Of a stretch of DNA of 64,000 bases, positions 53,912-62,641 are shown one piece after another. Made by a program: the position numbers and the translations under genes. This DNA comes from Myroides fluvii (GTDB taxonomy: Bacteria > Bacteroidota > Bacteroidia > Flavobacteriales > Flavobacteriaceae). Within the stretch, counting starts at the first letter, position 1; each line of letters begins with the position of its first letter. Below the pieces are notes generated by a model. That model did no database searches. It saw nothing but the letters and a program-made list of their open reading frames with translations, and was not told where the DNA came from. The stretch is from contig NZ_CP039934.1 in NCBI RefSeq assembly GCF_009792295.1, forward strand, positions 1,136,501-1,200,500, written 5' to 3'.

Positions 53912-53941
53912 ATAAGAACTCCCAAAAAGAGTTCTTATTTT
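53912..53941 (+). terminator. Terminator of the 119-aa gene
   Basis: ATAAGAACTC and GAGTTCTTAT pair around 7 bases and are followed by an eight-T run. Confidence 0.75.
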
Positions 53942-53961
53942 TTTTATTCATTATTAATCAC

Positions 53962-53991
53962 AAAGGGCCGCTCTTATTGAACGGCCCTTTG
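53962..53991. terminator. GC-rich terminator facing the surface locus
   Basis: AAAGGGCCG and CGGCCCTTT pair around a loop of about 11 bases. It can end the minus-strand surface operon, whose last stop is 54028, and can act on the plus strand too. Confidence 0.65.
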
Positions 53992-54027
53992 TTAGAATTA
54001 AATAATGTGTTTATAGTAGCACTTCGT

Positions 54028-56001
54028 TTACATTTTGACAATAATAAACTCGCTTCTTCTGTTTTCCTGATGCTGTTCTTGTGAACACGGAACACCATTC
54101 TTACATGCATTGATTAATTGGCTTTCACCATACCCTCTTCCTGAGATTCTCTTTGGATCAATGCCTTGTTTAATCATCCATTGCATTGTTGATTTTGCTC
54201 TACGGTCTGATAACTTCATATTATAAGCATCATTTCCACGGCTATCAGTATGCGAACGAACGTCAATCTTGATGTTTGGATACATTTTCAATACCTCAAC
54301 AACTTGTGCTAATTCTACTGCTGCATCAGATCGGATGGTTGCTTTATCGAAATCGAAATAAATCGGTTGTAATTTCAGTTTCTTGAATAAATCATCCTCT
54401 TCCGTAATCGTTTCTTGAAGGGGTTCTAATCCAATTTCCACTTGCTCTACTGCATTTAGTTCATACCCCATGGTCTGCGCAATTTCTTTGGTTTGGAATC
54501 CTTCTGCTTCTGCTTTTAAACGATATTTTTTACCACAATCTAAGTCGGTTACATTAAACTTCCCTTGATCATCTGCGTGAATACTATCCAACACCGTGTA
54601 AGTAGCATCATATACCGTGATTTTAGCATTGGCTAAAGATTCTCTTGTAGAAGCATTAAACACCCAACCAGCAATACTTTGTTTACAAATGATTTCTTTC
54701 TTCTCTTGTACGAAGTAGATGTTATCTCCTCCTGTTCCACCAGCTCGATTGGAGCTAACGAATCCCTTTTTTGTTTTAGGATCAAAGTAGTAACCAAAAT
54801 CATCCGCAGGACTATTCATCGGCTCTCCAATATTTGCAACAGTTCCAAAAGATCCATCTACATTAATTTTCGCCATGAAGATGTCTAATCCACCTAATCC
54901 AAGTCTACCATCGGTTGAGAAGTAGAGCATAAAATCACTTGAAATAAACGGAAAAGTTTCGCGTCCTTCTGTGTTAATTTGCTTTCCTACATTCTCCACT
55001 TTCGCAAAGCTTCCATCTTCTAATATCGCTACACGAAACAAATCACTTTGTCCGATAGATCCACTGCGATCTGAAACAAAATACAACCATTTATCATCCG
55101 GCGTTAACGCAGGGTGTGCGTTATTTGCTTTCGCATCATTAATCGTCAATGCCACAGGCTTGCTCCAAGTCCCGTCTTCTTGTAACGTAGATTTAAACAA
55201 CTGCAACAAGGCATTTTTAAAGCGATTCTGTTGTATTTCATCTTTGGTAGCACTTGCATTTTGAGTAAAGTACATCGTTTTACCATCTCTAGCGAAAACC
55301 GCTGTTGATTGGTTGATGTCCTTTCCATCTCCATTGAAGAAGGTATGGGGTTCCTCAAATGTTCCGTCCTGTTTAATTTTTGAAGCATATAAACTTGTAT
55401 AGGCTTCATTGGTCCATTTGTGTACTTTATTCCCCGAAACAGCATTTGATGCTCTCGCAGAGGTATAGATCAGTTGATCTTTAAAAATAGCTGCTCCATA
55501 GTCTGAATACTCACTGTTGATTTGCAGCGCTTCTACTTCATAGCGATTTGAACGCTTCTCAATATCCGTTCTGTAATTATTCTTGTTTGCTTCAAACAAT
55601 TGAGCGCGAGAATCCGTTTGTTCTAAAGCTGTAAACTTCGTCATATAGGCATCTGCTTCTTCATATAGCTGCATCGCTCGCAAGGTTTGTGCATAGCGAT
55701 AGTAATATTCTGAACCGATAGATGCTTGATTCTCTTTCGCAAATTGAAATAGTTCTTCATACCATCTATTCGCCTCAGTCAGCTTGCCATTAAAATAATA
55801 AGCATCTCCTAGTTTTTGCAGCGTGTTTACACTTTTAAATCCTTTTTCGACTGCTTTTTCATATATCTCAATAGCATTGATATACTCGTACTTTTCAAAT
55901 TTTTGATCTGCTTTATTTTCACGCCTTTCTTGTGCCCATCCTATTGATGTTGTCAACGCGATTGAAGATAAAACTAGTAATTTAACTAATCTCTTTTGCA
56001 T
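54028..56001 (-). CDS. OmpA-family protein of PorE architecture
   Basis: The 657-aa product has a signal peptide (about 1-24), TPR-like repeats (about 30-150), a beta-propeller of PD40 repeats (about 190-430, with segments such as PDDKWLYFVSDRSGSIGQSD), a carboxypeptidase-regulatory-like domain (about 440-520) and a C-terminal OmpA peptidoglycan-binding domain (YFDFDKATI, then VRSHTDSRGNDAYNMKLSDR). PorE of the type IX secretion system has this same order and similar length. It is the last gene of the locus and follows a PorP/SprF gene by 17 bp, so it may anchor that complex. Paralogs are common. Confidence 0.85.
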   Translation of the reverse strand: MQKRLVKLLVLSSIALTTSIGWAQERRENKADQKFEKYEYINAIEIYEKAVEKGFKSVNTLQKLGDAYYFNGKLTEANRWYEELFQFAKENQASIGSEYYYRYAQTLRAMQLYEEADAYMTKFTALEQTDSRAQLFEANKNNYRTDIEKRSNRYEVEALQINSEYSDYGAAIFKDQLIYTSARASNAVSGNKVHKWTNEAYTSLYASKIKQDGTFEEPHTFFNGDGKDINQSTAVFARDGKTMYFTQNASATKDEIQQNRFKNALLQLFKSTLQEDGTWSKPVALTINDAKANNAHPALTPDDKWLYFVSDRSGSIGQSDLFRVAILEDGSFAKVENVGKQINTEGRETFPFISSDFMLYFSTDGRLGLGGLDIFMAKINVDGSFGTVANIGEPMNSPADDFGYYFDPKTKKGFVSSNRAGGTGGDNIYFVQEKKEIICKQSIAGWVFNASTRESLANAKITVYDATYTVLDSIHADDQGKFNVTDLDCGKKYRLKAEAEGFQTKEIAQTMGYELNAVEQVEIGLEPLQETITEEDDLFKKLKLQPIYFDFDKATIRSDAAVELAQVVEVLKMYPNIKIDVRSHTDSRGNDAYNMKLSDRRAKSTMQWMIKQGIDPKRISGRGYGESQLINACKNGVPCSQEQHQENRRSEFIIVKM

Positions 56002-56018
56002 AATTTATCATCTTTAGG

Positions 56019-56951
56019 TTAGAAGAAACGCGGCGATGTTTTTCTCGTGTATCGATTAAAGATATCGGCACGTAAGAAAAACTCATGTGATCCACTGTTG
56101 TAATGTTTCAATTTGGATGTATCTGCATCATAAGAATATCCTACGAATAGGCTTTCACTGATTTGAAATCCAACCAATCCACTAACAGCGGCATCCCAAC
56201 GATACGCAACTCCTGCAGTTAATTTCTCAAAAATCAAGAAATTTGCGGTTAAGTCAATCTGTAAGGGTGCTCCTTGTACCGTTTTCATTAAGAATGCAGG
56301 TTTGAATTTTAAATCTGGATTGATATCAAATACATATCCCCCGATTAAATACAACTGCATGCGTTGTTTCATTGTTGTTACATCGTTATCATCATAACGG
56401 TGTGTTTCTAAAAAGCTAGGCACGGATACCCCTAAATACGATCGATCAGAATAAAGGTATACCCCTGCACCAATATTGGGTGTAAACTTATTGGTGATAT
56501 TTTCTTGGATATTGATATCTGAAGGATCAAAAGGATGTCCTTTTGTATAATCTACATTCAAGAGATCCGCAGAAGCTTTTAATCCGAAAGCCAACTGATA
56601 GTTATAGTTCAGTTTTATTTTGTACGAGAAATCAATAGCAATATTGTTCTCATCCATAATACCAATCTTATCATTGACAAAAGAGAATCCCAATCCTACA
56701 TTAGAATCATTAATAGGCGTATTCACAGAAAAACTAGCTGTTTTTGGAGCTCCATCTAATCCTACCCATTGTGTTCTATAATTTCCAAATACACTTAATA
56801 CTTCTCTTGTACCAGCATACGCAGGGTTATAAACGGAAGTGTTATACATGTATTGTGCAAACTGAGGTTCTTGCTGTGCAAAACCTTGTTGAGCAACGCT
56901 TATCAATACTAAGGCTGTTCCAACTTTTTTGAGTTTGTTTAAAAAATTCAT
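56019..56951 (-). CDS. PorP/SprF-family outer-membrane protein
   Basis: The 310-aa beta-barrel has a signal peptide (cleavage after GFAQ at about 25) and the hallmark start of the mature family (EPQFAQYMYNTSVYNPAYAG), which is Bacteroidota-wide in T9SS-related PorP/SprF proteins. Its C-terminus ends in an aromatic residue (PRFF). SprF-type proteins are needed for export of the adjacent type-B sorting-domain substrate. The substrate gene is 8 bp upstream and the PorE-like gene 17 bp downstream. Confidence 0.92.
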   Translation of the reverse strand: MNFLNKLKKVGTALVLISVAQQGFAQQEPQFAQYMYNTSVYNPAYAGTREVLSVFGNYRTQWVGLDGAPKTASFSVNTPINDSNVGLGFSFVNDKIGIMDENNIAIDFSYKIKLNYNYQLAFGLKASADLLNVDYTKGHPFDPSDINIQENITNKFTPNIGAGVYLYSDRSYLGVSVPSFLETHRYDDNDVTTMKQRMQLYLIGGYVFDINPDLKFKPAFLMKTVQGAPLQIDLTANFLIFEKLTAGVAYRWDAAVSGLVGFQISESLFVGYSYDADTSKLKHYNSGSHEFFLRADIFNRYTRKTSPRFF

Positions 56952-56959
56952 CCTTACTA

Positions 56960-58249
56960 TTAATTCGTTTCTAAATGTAAATACCCTGCTTTCTTAATCG
57001 TTCTCGATGCGCCGTCTTTCTCTACTTCATAAACAATAACATAGTAATATGTTCCTGAAGGTAGCTTCTCACTATCATTTAAGGTCATTTTTCCTTTAGA
57101 ATAGCCTGTAAAAACATTGCCATTTGAATCGTAGTTTTTCGTTTCAAACACTTTAGCTCCCCATCTGTTGAAAATTTGAACGCTATTGTTTGGAAATCTT
57201 TGGATATTATCAATAAAGAAATAATCATTCACTCCATCACCATCAGCGGTAACAATGTTATAGATTACGACATCTCCTTCTAATAACCAATCTGTTTTTA
57301 CAGTTGCTAATGTAAAGTATCCCAATCCTTTTATTGTAGCTGGTGTGATGATACGATTGGTACTCATATCGACAATTCCACCTTCATCTACCCATATTTT
57401 CTTTTCCTCATCCCAACGAACAATATGTAAATCTTTTTCAGGGTTTTCAAGTACAGTAGGAGAAGTTGTACGATCATCCCAACTTAACTCGAGGATGATG
57501 TTTTTTTCTTCTTTGTTTGCCTTTCCTTTTTTGTTCCCTGTCTCGTCATAGGTCTCTTTATCTATATACCAATACTCCGTTGTATTCAAGGTTTTGATTA
57601 CACCTGAAGCGTTCGATTTATCATGAAAAAAAGCATCGTCTTTGTACTTATATCTTCCTACATAAACTGTGCTGTTTTCTGGCGCAGTAATATGAGCAGG
57701 GCGATAGTATCCATGATTTCCTATAGGAAAAGTAAAAGCGTCCTTCCCTACTTTATCTACCGTTCCATTCACATGGCTTTGGTCTGATGGGTTATTCGCT
57801 TTGGCTCCTTCCATAAAAGCAAAAGAACCTTTACTCTCTTCCATCGTTACAATTCCATCTACAAACTCAACTTCTCCTTTTGTTGAAATATCATTGCTTA
57901 GGTAAAAAGCACTTTCAGCAGTTGAATTATTCAGTTCGAGGTTATTGAAACGGATCCCTTCACTTCCACCGATGAGTTGTTGTTGATTAGAAGTAAAGAT
58001 TGTTTTACCTGAATTTTTCAGTTTTCCATCTTCTCTAAAATCAAATATTCCATCATTGGACAAGTTATGGTATACATACAACGTCCCGTTGTTGAATACC
58101 GAAGCTTTCTCTTTGTTTTCCATCGGGAAGAGCGTTGCCATTTCTGTATTTGGCAGAATATACAAACCACCGTAATTAACGGTTTGTCCAAACGCTAAAC
58201 CTCCTGTCAAAGCCAAAGTGCCAAGCAAGATTTTGTGGTTTATCCTCAT
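56960..58249 (-). CDS. T9SS type-B sorting-domain surface protein
   Basis: The 429-aa product has a signal peptide (LLGTLALTGGLAFGQ) and a region of strands (about 25-330). Its last 90 residues are a type-B C-terminal sorting domain of the gliding-motility family: VTADGDGVNDYFFIDNI, then VQIFNRWGAKVFETKNY, then LPSGTYYYVIVYE. That domain directs export through the type IX system to the cell surface. The PorP/SprF gene directly downstream is its probable partner. Confidence 0.92.
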   Translation of the reverse strand: MRINHKILLGTLALTGGLAFGQTVNYGGLYILPNTEMATLFPMENKEKASVFNNGTLYVYHNLSNDGIFDFREDGKLKNSGKTIFTSNQQQLIGGSEGIRFNNLELNNSTAESAFYLSNDISTKGEVEFVDGIVTMEESKGSFAFMEGAKANNPSDQSHVNGTVDKVGKDAFTFPIGNHGYYRPAHITAPENSTVYVGRYKYKDDAFFHDKSNASGVIKTLNTTEYWYIDKETYDETGNKKGKANKEEKNIILELSWDDRTTSPTVLENPEKDLHIVRWDEEKKIWVDEGGIVDMSTNRIITPATIKGLGYFTLATVKTDWLLEGDVVIYNIVTADGDGVNDYFFIDNIQRFPNNSVQIFNRWGAKVFETKNYDSNGNVFTGYSKGKMTLNDSEKLPSGTYYYVIVYEVEKDGASRTIKKAGYLHLETN

Positions 58250-58255
58250 CTTCCC

Positions 58256-58861
58256 CTATTCTTTAACAACGAATACAATATTCATCACAGAGTATGGACT
58301 ACCTGCACCAATAACTTTATAAGTCATTTTACCGTCTGCTGCAATTACAATATCCGAAAATACGGTATTGTCATAATCGGTTACATAATAATATAAATCT
58401 GTCGCCTCAGGAAAATGTGGAATGACAGCAGGAGCACCTAAGCTACTAGCCGTATTGCCTGTTAGGGTGAATTGATTCACGTATTCTTGGTACAAATCTT
58501 TATTCTTATCTCCCGGGACAGAAGTATCAAAAACAATAGAAGGCATATAGAAAAATTTCACTGCTTTATTATCTGAAGTCACCATTTGTTGCCATTTCGT
58601 TCCGTCATTATAGTAAAACCCAGGCACAACGTCATTTTGTCTTTTTGTATTGTAAACCGTCATCCCTGCTACATGCGCTTCTAATGGAGTAAAATCTATT
58701 GTCCTAACCAATTCTAATCTTGGCAATAATAGACCTTTATTTGAAGCTTCGATTTCAAGCATCGCGTTCGCATTGATTGTTGGTCTACCCCCTACTTTAG
58801 TTTGAGCGAATCCTACTGTGCTCAATACTGAAAATACGAATCCTAAATATATCTTTTTCAT
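58256..58861 (-). CDS. Secreted protein sharing a module with the repeat protein
   Basis: The 201-aa product has a signal peptide (MKKIYLGFVFSVLSTVGFAQ) and an N-terminal module of about 85 residues (MLEIEASNKGLLLPRLEL, then VAGMTVYNTKRQND, then PGFYYNDGTKW). The same module starts the upstream 1221-aa protein (QLDVTATDKGILIPRVSL and TGFYYWVDSKW). The C-terminal half (about 95-201) is a different small strand-rich domain. No sorting domain is visible. It is 6 bp from the type-B substrate gene and so is co-transcribed with it. Confidence 0.75.
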   Translation of the reverse strand: MKKIYLGFVFSVLSTVGFAQTKVGGRPTINANAMLEIEASNKGLLLPRLELVRTIDFTPLEAHVAGMTVYNTKRQNDVVPGFYYNDGTKWQQMVTSDNKAVKFFYMPSIVFDTSVPGDKNKDLYQEYVNQFTLTGNTASSLGAPAVIPHFPEATDLYYYVTDYDNTVFSDIVIAADGKMTYKVIGAGSPYSVMNIVFVVKE

Positions 58862-58882
58862 CTTATTGTTTTGTTTAAGTTT

Positions 58883-58926
58883 AAAATGATGGGGTTTATT
58901 TACTACAATAAAATCCCCATCATTTT
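58883..58926 (-). terminator. Hairpin between repeat-protein and 201-aa genes
   Basis: AAAATGATGGGG and CCCCATCATTTT form a perfect 12-bp stem with a loop of about 20 bases. Read on the minus strand it follows the repeat-protein stop and precedes the next ATG. It could cut downstream transcription partially or give mRNA processing. Confidence 0.55.
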
Positions 58927-58944
58927 GCTATTGATTAATTTAAA

Positions 58945-61900
58945 TTAGGGGTGAACCGCTTCATTTGAAGTATATTCAACTACGACTTCATAACTACCTA
59001 CTGGTAACATCGTATATTGGTTCCCCACACCAATATTAAATTTAATTTCTGTTCCACCTACAACGACAACATCTGTAGTATTAGACGTAACTACCTGTCC
59101 TGCTGTATTAAGAAGTTTGATTGCTAATACTTGTCTGATTTGTTTATCACCAACTAAATTTAGTGTCACAGGAGTTGCAACTGCAGAATACAATGAAATC
59201 GTTGTTGCTCCTTTACCTAAATACACTTTATATCCGTTATAAACATTTCCTGTAAATACAGTATCTCCTTCGTTCGTGATATGATCACCTAAAGTCTGTT
59301 TCACAATATCTTTGTACTTGTTAATCAAGTTGACTAAGAAAGAAGCAGGCAATTCAATTTCTTTGTTCTCTTTTGTACCATTTGTATGAGTAATCACTTG
59401 ATAGAATACAGATGGTGTATCGATATCATTATCGTGATCTCCAAAATACACGTTACCTCCTTGGTTCAGTACATTCGTGATTGCATTCTTAATCTCTTCA
59501 TTGTTGTTGATTGAGTTTAAGATATCTTCCGTCATATTGATGTAATCTTTTTGATTTCCCTCCGCATTATACTCATAAAAGATTTCACCTTTTTTCACAT
59601 CGCCTGCCACTGGTGCTGTACGCACGTCTCCAAAAGCAGGTAATATACCATCCGCTAGAACCTCAGTACGTTTAATTTGCGTTTTCGTTTCTGCTCCCGC
59701 AACTAAATCTCTTAGGTTAATCGTTTCATATGAGCTTGTTGCCTCGTCCCAATATTGGAATACCCAAATCTTTTGACCCGCATTGGCTGGATCGTCAATC
59801 TCTCTGTACACTACATTTCCATCTGAATATTGAGAAATGTACTGTAAGTACGCTTCAACCGTTGTAAACGTTTTATCTCCCTCAGTCGTTGTGATGGTGA
59901 TATTCGTTGGTGATTCTAAGATCTCTCGGATATTGTTGATTACACCACCTACTACATCTACGTGAATCGCACCCGCTGGAACAGCTGTCCAATTTGCTGG
60001 ATCTATTTCTCCTCCTGCTTTGATATACGCTTCAGATAAGTAGTATTGTTTGTTGTTGTAAACCACAATTGTTGTATTGGTCTCAGCAGCCTCTACTAAA
60101 CCTTTGATATCAATAGTTTTGTATGTGTTGGTTGCTTCATCCCAATATTGGAATACCCAAATTTTCTGACCCGCATTGGCTGGATCGTCAATCTCTCTGT
60201 ACACTACATTTCCATCTGAATATTGAGAAATGTACTGTAAGTACGCTTCAACCGTTGTAAACGTTTTATCTCCCTCAGTCGTTGTGATGGTGATATTCGT
60301 TGGTGATTCTAAGATCTCTCGGATATTGTTGATTACACCACCTACTACATCTACGTGAATCGCACCCGCTGGAACAGCTGTCCAATTTGCTGGATTTGTC
60401 TCTCCTCCTGCTTTGATATACGCTTCAGATAAGTAGTATTGTTTGTTGTTGTAAACCACAATTGTTGTATTGGTCTCAGCAGCCTCTACTAAACCTTTGA
60501 TATCAATAGTTTTGTATGTGTTGGTTGCTTCATCCCAATATTGGAATACCCAAATTTTCTGACCCGCATTGGCTGGATCGTCAATCTCTCTGTACACTAC
60601 ATTTCCATCTGAATATTGAGAAATGTACTGTAAGTATTCTTCTACTGTGGTAAACGTTTTATTCCCTTCTGTTGTAGTAATCGTGATATTCGTTGGTGAT
60701 TCTAAGATCTCTTGGATATTGTTGATTACACCACCTACTACATCTACGTGAATCGCACCCGCTGGAACAGCTGTCCAATTTGCTGGATTTGTCTCTCCTC
60801 CTGCTTTGATATACGCCTCAGATAAATAGTATTGTTTGTTGTTGTACGAAACAATCGTAGTATTGGTCTCAGCTGCTTCAACTAAATCCTTGATGTTAAT
60901 GGTTTTGTACGTATTTGTCGCTTCATCCCAATATTGGAATACCCAAATTTTCTGACCCGCATTGGCTGGATCGTCAATCTCTCTGTACACTACATTTCCA
61001 TCTGAATATTGAGAAATGTACTGTAAGTATTCTTCTACTGTGGTAAACGTTTTATTCCCTTCTGTTGTAGTAATCGTGATATTCGTTGGTGATTCTAAGA
61101 TCTCTTGGATATTGTTGATTACACCACCTACTACATCTACGTGAATCGCACCCGCTGGAACAGCTGTCCAATTTGCTGGATCTATTTCTCCTCCTGCTTT
61201 GATATACGCTTCAGATAAGTAGTATTGTTTGTTGTTGTACGAAACAATCGTAGTATTGGTCTCAGCTGCTTCAACTAAATCCTTGATGTTAATGGTTTTG
61301 TACGTATTGGTTGCTTCATCCCAATATTGGAATACCCAAATTTTCTGACCCGCATTGGCTGGATCGTCAATCTCTCTGTACACTACATTTCCATCTGAAT
61401 ATTGAGAAATGTACTGTAAGTATTCTTCTACTGTGGTAAACGTTTTATTCCCTTCTGTTGTAGTAATCGTGATATTCGTTGGTGATTCTAAGATCTCTTG
61501 GATATTGTTGATTACACCACCTACTACATCTACGTGAATCGCACCCGCTGGAACAGCTGTCCAATTTGCTGGATCTATTTCTCCTCCTGCTTTGATATAC
61601 GCCTCAGATAAATAGTATTGTTTGTTGTTGTACGAAACAATCGTAGTATTGGTCTCAGCTGCTTCAACTAAATCCTTGATGTTAATGGTTTTGTACGTAT
61701 TGGTTGCTTCATCCCAATATTGGAATACCCAAATTTTCTGACCCGCATTGGCTGGATCGTCAATCTCTCTATAAATTACATTGCCATTAGAGAATTGCGT
61801 AACATATTGTAAATATTCTTCTACTGTTGTAAACGTTCTATCCCCTTCTACTGTAGTAATGGTGATATTCGTTGGCGATTCTAAAATCTCCTGAATATTA

Positions 61901-62610
61901 TTTACCACAATATCCTTCACTTTAATTGGCATTGCTCCAGGTGCATTATTTGGGATATTTGCAATTGTATTTGCTGAATCCGCTGCTAACCAGTCGATAA
62001 TTGTTTGCTCTGAAAAGTAAATCATTCCGATTACTTTACCCTCTGCATTCAATACCTCTTTCATGAATGTTTTCGTTTCAAAACCATTCACCAAATCCTC
62101 AAAATTGATTTGTTGCGTTGTGTACGTTTGCGTTGTGGCATCGTAAGTTACCGTATAAAAATCTCCGTTTTTATACACTACCGTTGTATGCGTTTCTGGT
62201 GTTGTCGCATCATTTGATGGATTTGAAGGTAAGATGTAGTTGATTACCGCTTGTATATTCTTTACATCTGCTTCTAAATTGGTAATATTATCGCCTAAAT
62301 TTTCAATGACTTGATCCAGCTCTGCTTTTCCAACAATTCTATTCCATTTGGAATCAACCCAGTAATAGAATCCGGTTGGAATATCAGCACCGTTACTATT
62401 ATATACTAATAAACTTTCCGTTTGTGCCCCATCAATTGGATTAAATTCATTTATCGCCGTTAATGAAACGCGAGGAATTAAAATACCTTTATCTGTAGCT
62501 GTAACATCTAATTGTGTTGATGTAATAGGAGTTGGAGTTCCTATACCTACCTGAGCATTCGCAAAATATGAAGCTCCTAAAACTGCCGCTAATAATGTGA
62601 TTTTTTTCAT
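58945..62610 (-). CDS. Surface protein with six 131-aa tandem repeats
   Basis: The 1221-aa product has a signal peptide (KKITLLAAVLGASYFANAQ), an N-terminal module (about 20-120; QLDVTATDKGILIPRVSL) shared with the 201-aa gene downstream, and a coiled-coil segment with NLGDNITNLEADVKNIQAV. Six tandem copies follow (about residues 230-960) with exact 131-aa, 393-bp spacing: NNIQEILESPTNITITT, EYLQYISQYSDGNVVYREID, GQKIWVFQYWDEATNTYKT and AYIKAGGE. The sixth diverges after its WDEAT. A C-terminal strand-rich region ends SYEVVVEYTSNEAVHP, with no T9SS sorting domain that I can see. It is likely a filamentous or adhesin-like surface protein; binding partner unknown. Confidence 0.85.
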   Translation of the reverse strand: MKKITLLAAVLGASYFANAQVGIGTPTPITSTQLDVTATDKGILIPRVSLTAINEFNPIDGAQTESLLVYNSNGADIPTGFYYWVDSKWNRIVGKAELDQVIENLGDNITNLEADVKNIQAVINYILPSNPSNDATTPETHTTVVYKNGDFYTVTYDATTQTYTTQQINFEDLVNGFETKTFMKEVLNAEGKVIGMIYFSEQTIIDWLAADSANTIANIPNNAPGAMPIKVKDIVVNNIQEILESPTNITITTVEGDRTFTTVEEYLQYVTQFSNGNVIYREIDDPANAGQKIWVFQYWDEATNTYKTINIKDLVEAAETNTTIVSYNNKQYYLSEAYIKAGGEIDPANWTAVPAGAIHVDVVGGVINNIQEILESPTNITITTTEGNKTFTTVEEYLQYISQYSDGNVVYREIDDPANAGQKIWVFQYWDEATNTYKTINIKDLVEAAETNTTIVSYNNKQYYLSEAYIKAGGEIDPANWTAVPAGAIHVDVVGGVINNIQEILESPTNITITTTEGNKTFTTVEEYLQYISQYSDGNVVYREIDDPANAGQKIWVFQYWDEATNTYKTINIKDLVEAAETNTTIVSYNNKQYYLSEAYIKAGGETNPANWTAVPAGAIHVDVVGGVINNIQEILESPTNITITTTEGNKTFTTVEEYLQYISQYSDGNVVYREIDDPANAGQKIWVFQYWDEATNTYKTIDIKGLVEAAETNTTIVVYNNKQYYLSEAYIKAGGETNPANWTAVPAGAIHVDVVGGVINNIREILESPTNITITTTEGDKTFTTVEAYLQYISQYSDGNVVYREIDDPANAGQKIWVFQYWDEATNTYKTIDIKGLVEAAETNTTIVVYNNKQYYLSEAYIKAGGEIDPANWTAVPAGAIHVDVVGGVINNIREILESPTNITITTTEGDKTFTTVEAYLQYISQYSDGNVVYREIDDPANAGQKIWVFQYWDEATSSYETINLRDLVAGAETKTQIKRTEVLADGILPAFGDVRTAPVAGDVKKGEIFYEYNAEGNQKDYINMTEDILNSINNNEEIKNAITNVLNQGGNVYFGDHDNDIDTPSVFYQVITHTNGTKENKEIELPASFLVNLINKYKDIVKQTLGDHITNEGDTVFTGNVYNGYKVYLGKGATTISLYSAVATPVTLNLVGDKQIRQVLAIKLLNTAGQVVTSNTTDVVVVGGTEIKFNIGVGNQYTMLPVGSYEVVVEYTSNEAVHP
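59748..62105. repeat. Six 393-bp tandem repeats, in frame
   Basis: The marker CCCAATATTGGAATACCCAA occurs at 59748, 60141, 60534, 60927, 61320 and 61713, always 393 bp apart, on the coding-complement strand. Copies fall into two sequence classes: those near 59.9-60.3 kb use one set of synonymous codons (CTTCAACCGTTGTAAACG) and those near 60.6-61.5 kb another (CTTCTACTGTGGTAAACG). So at least two amplification rounds occurred. The frame is kept, so copy number can change without breaking the protein. Confidence 0.9.
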
Positions 62611-62641
62611 AGTGCTATATGTTTTAATTCTCTAGTATATC

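Noticed and set aside
59748..62105. CRISPR-like array from regular spacing
   Set aside because: The 393-bp units are coding and identical through their whole length; there are no short repeats with unique spacers.
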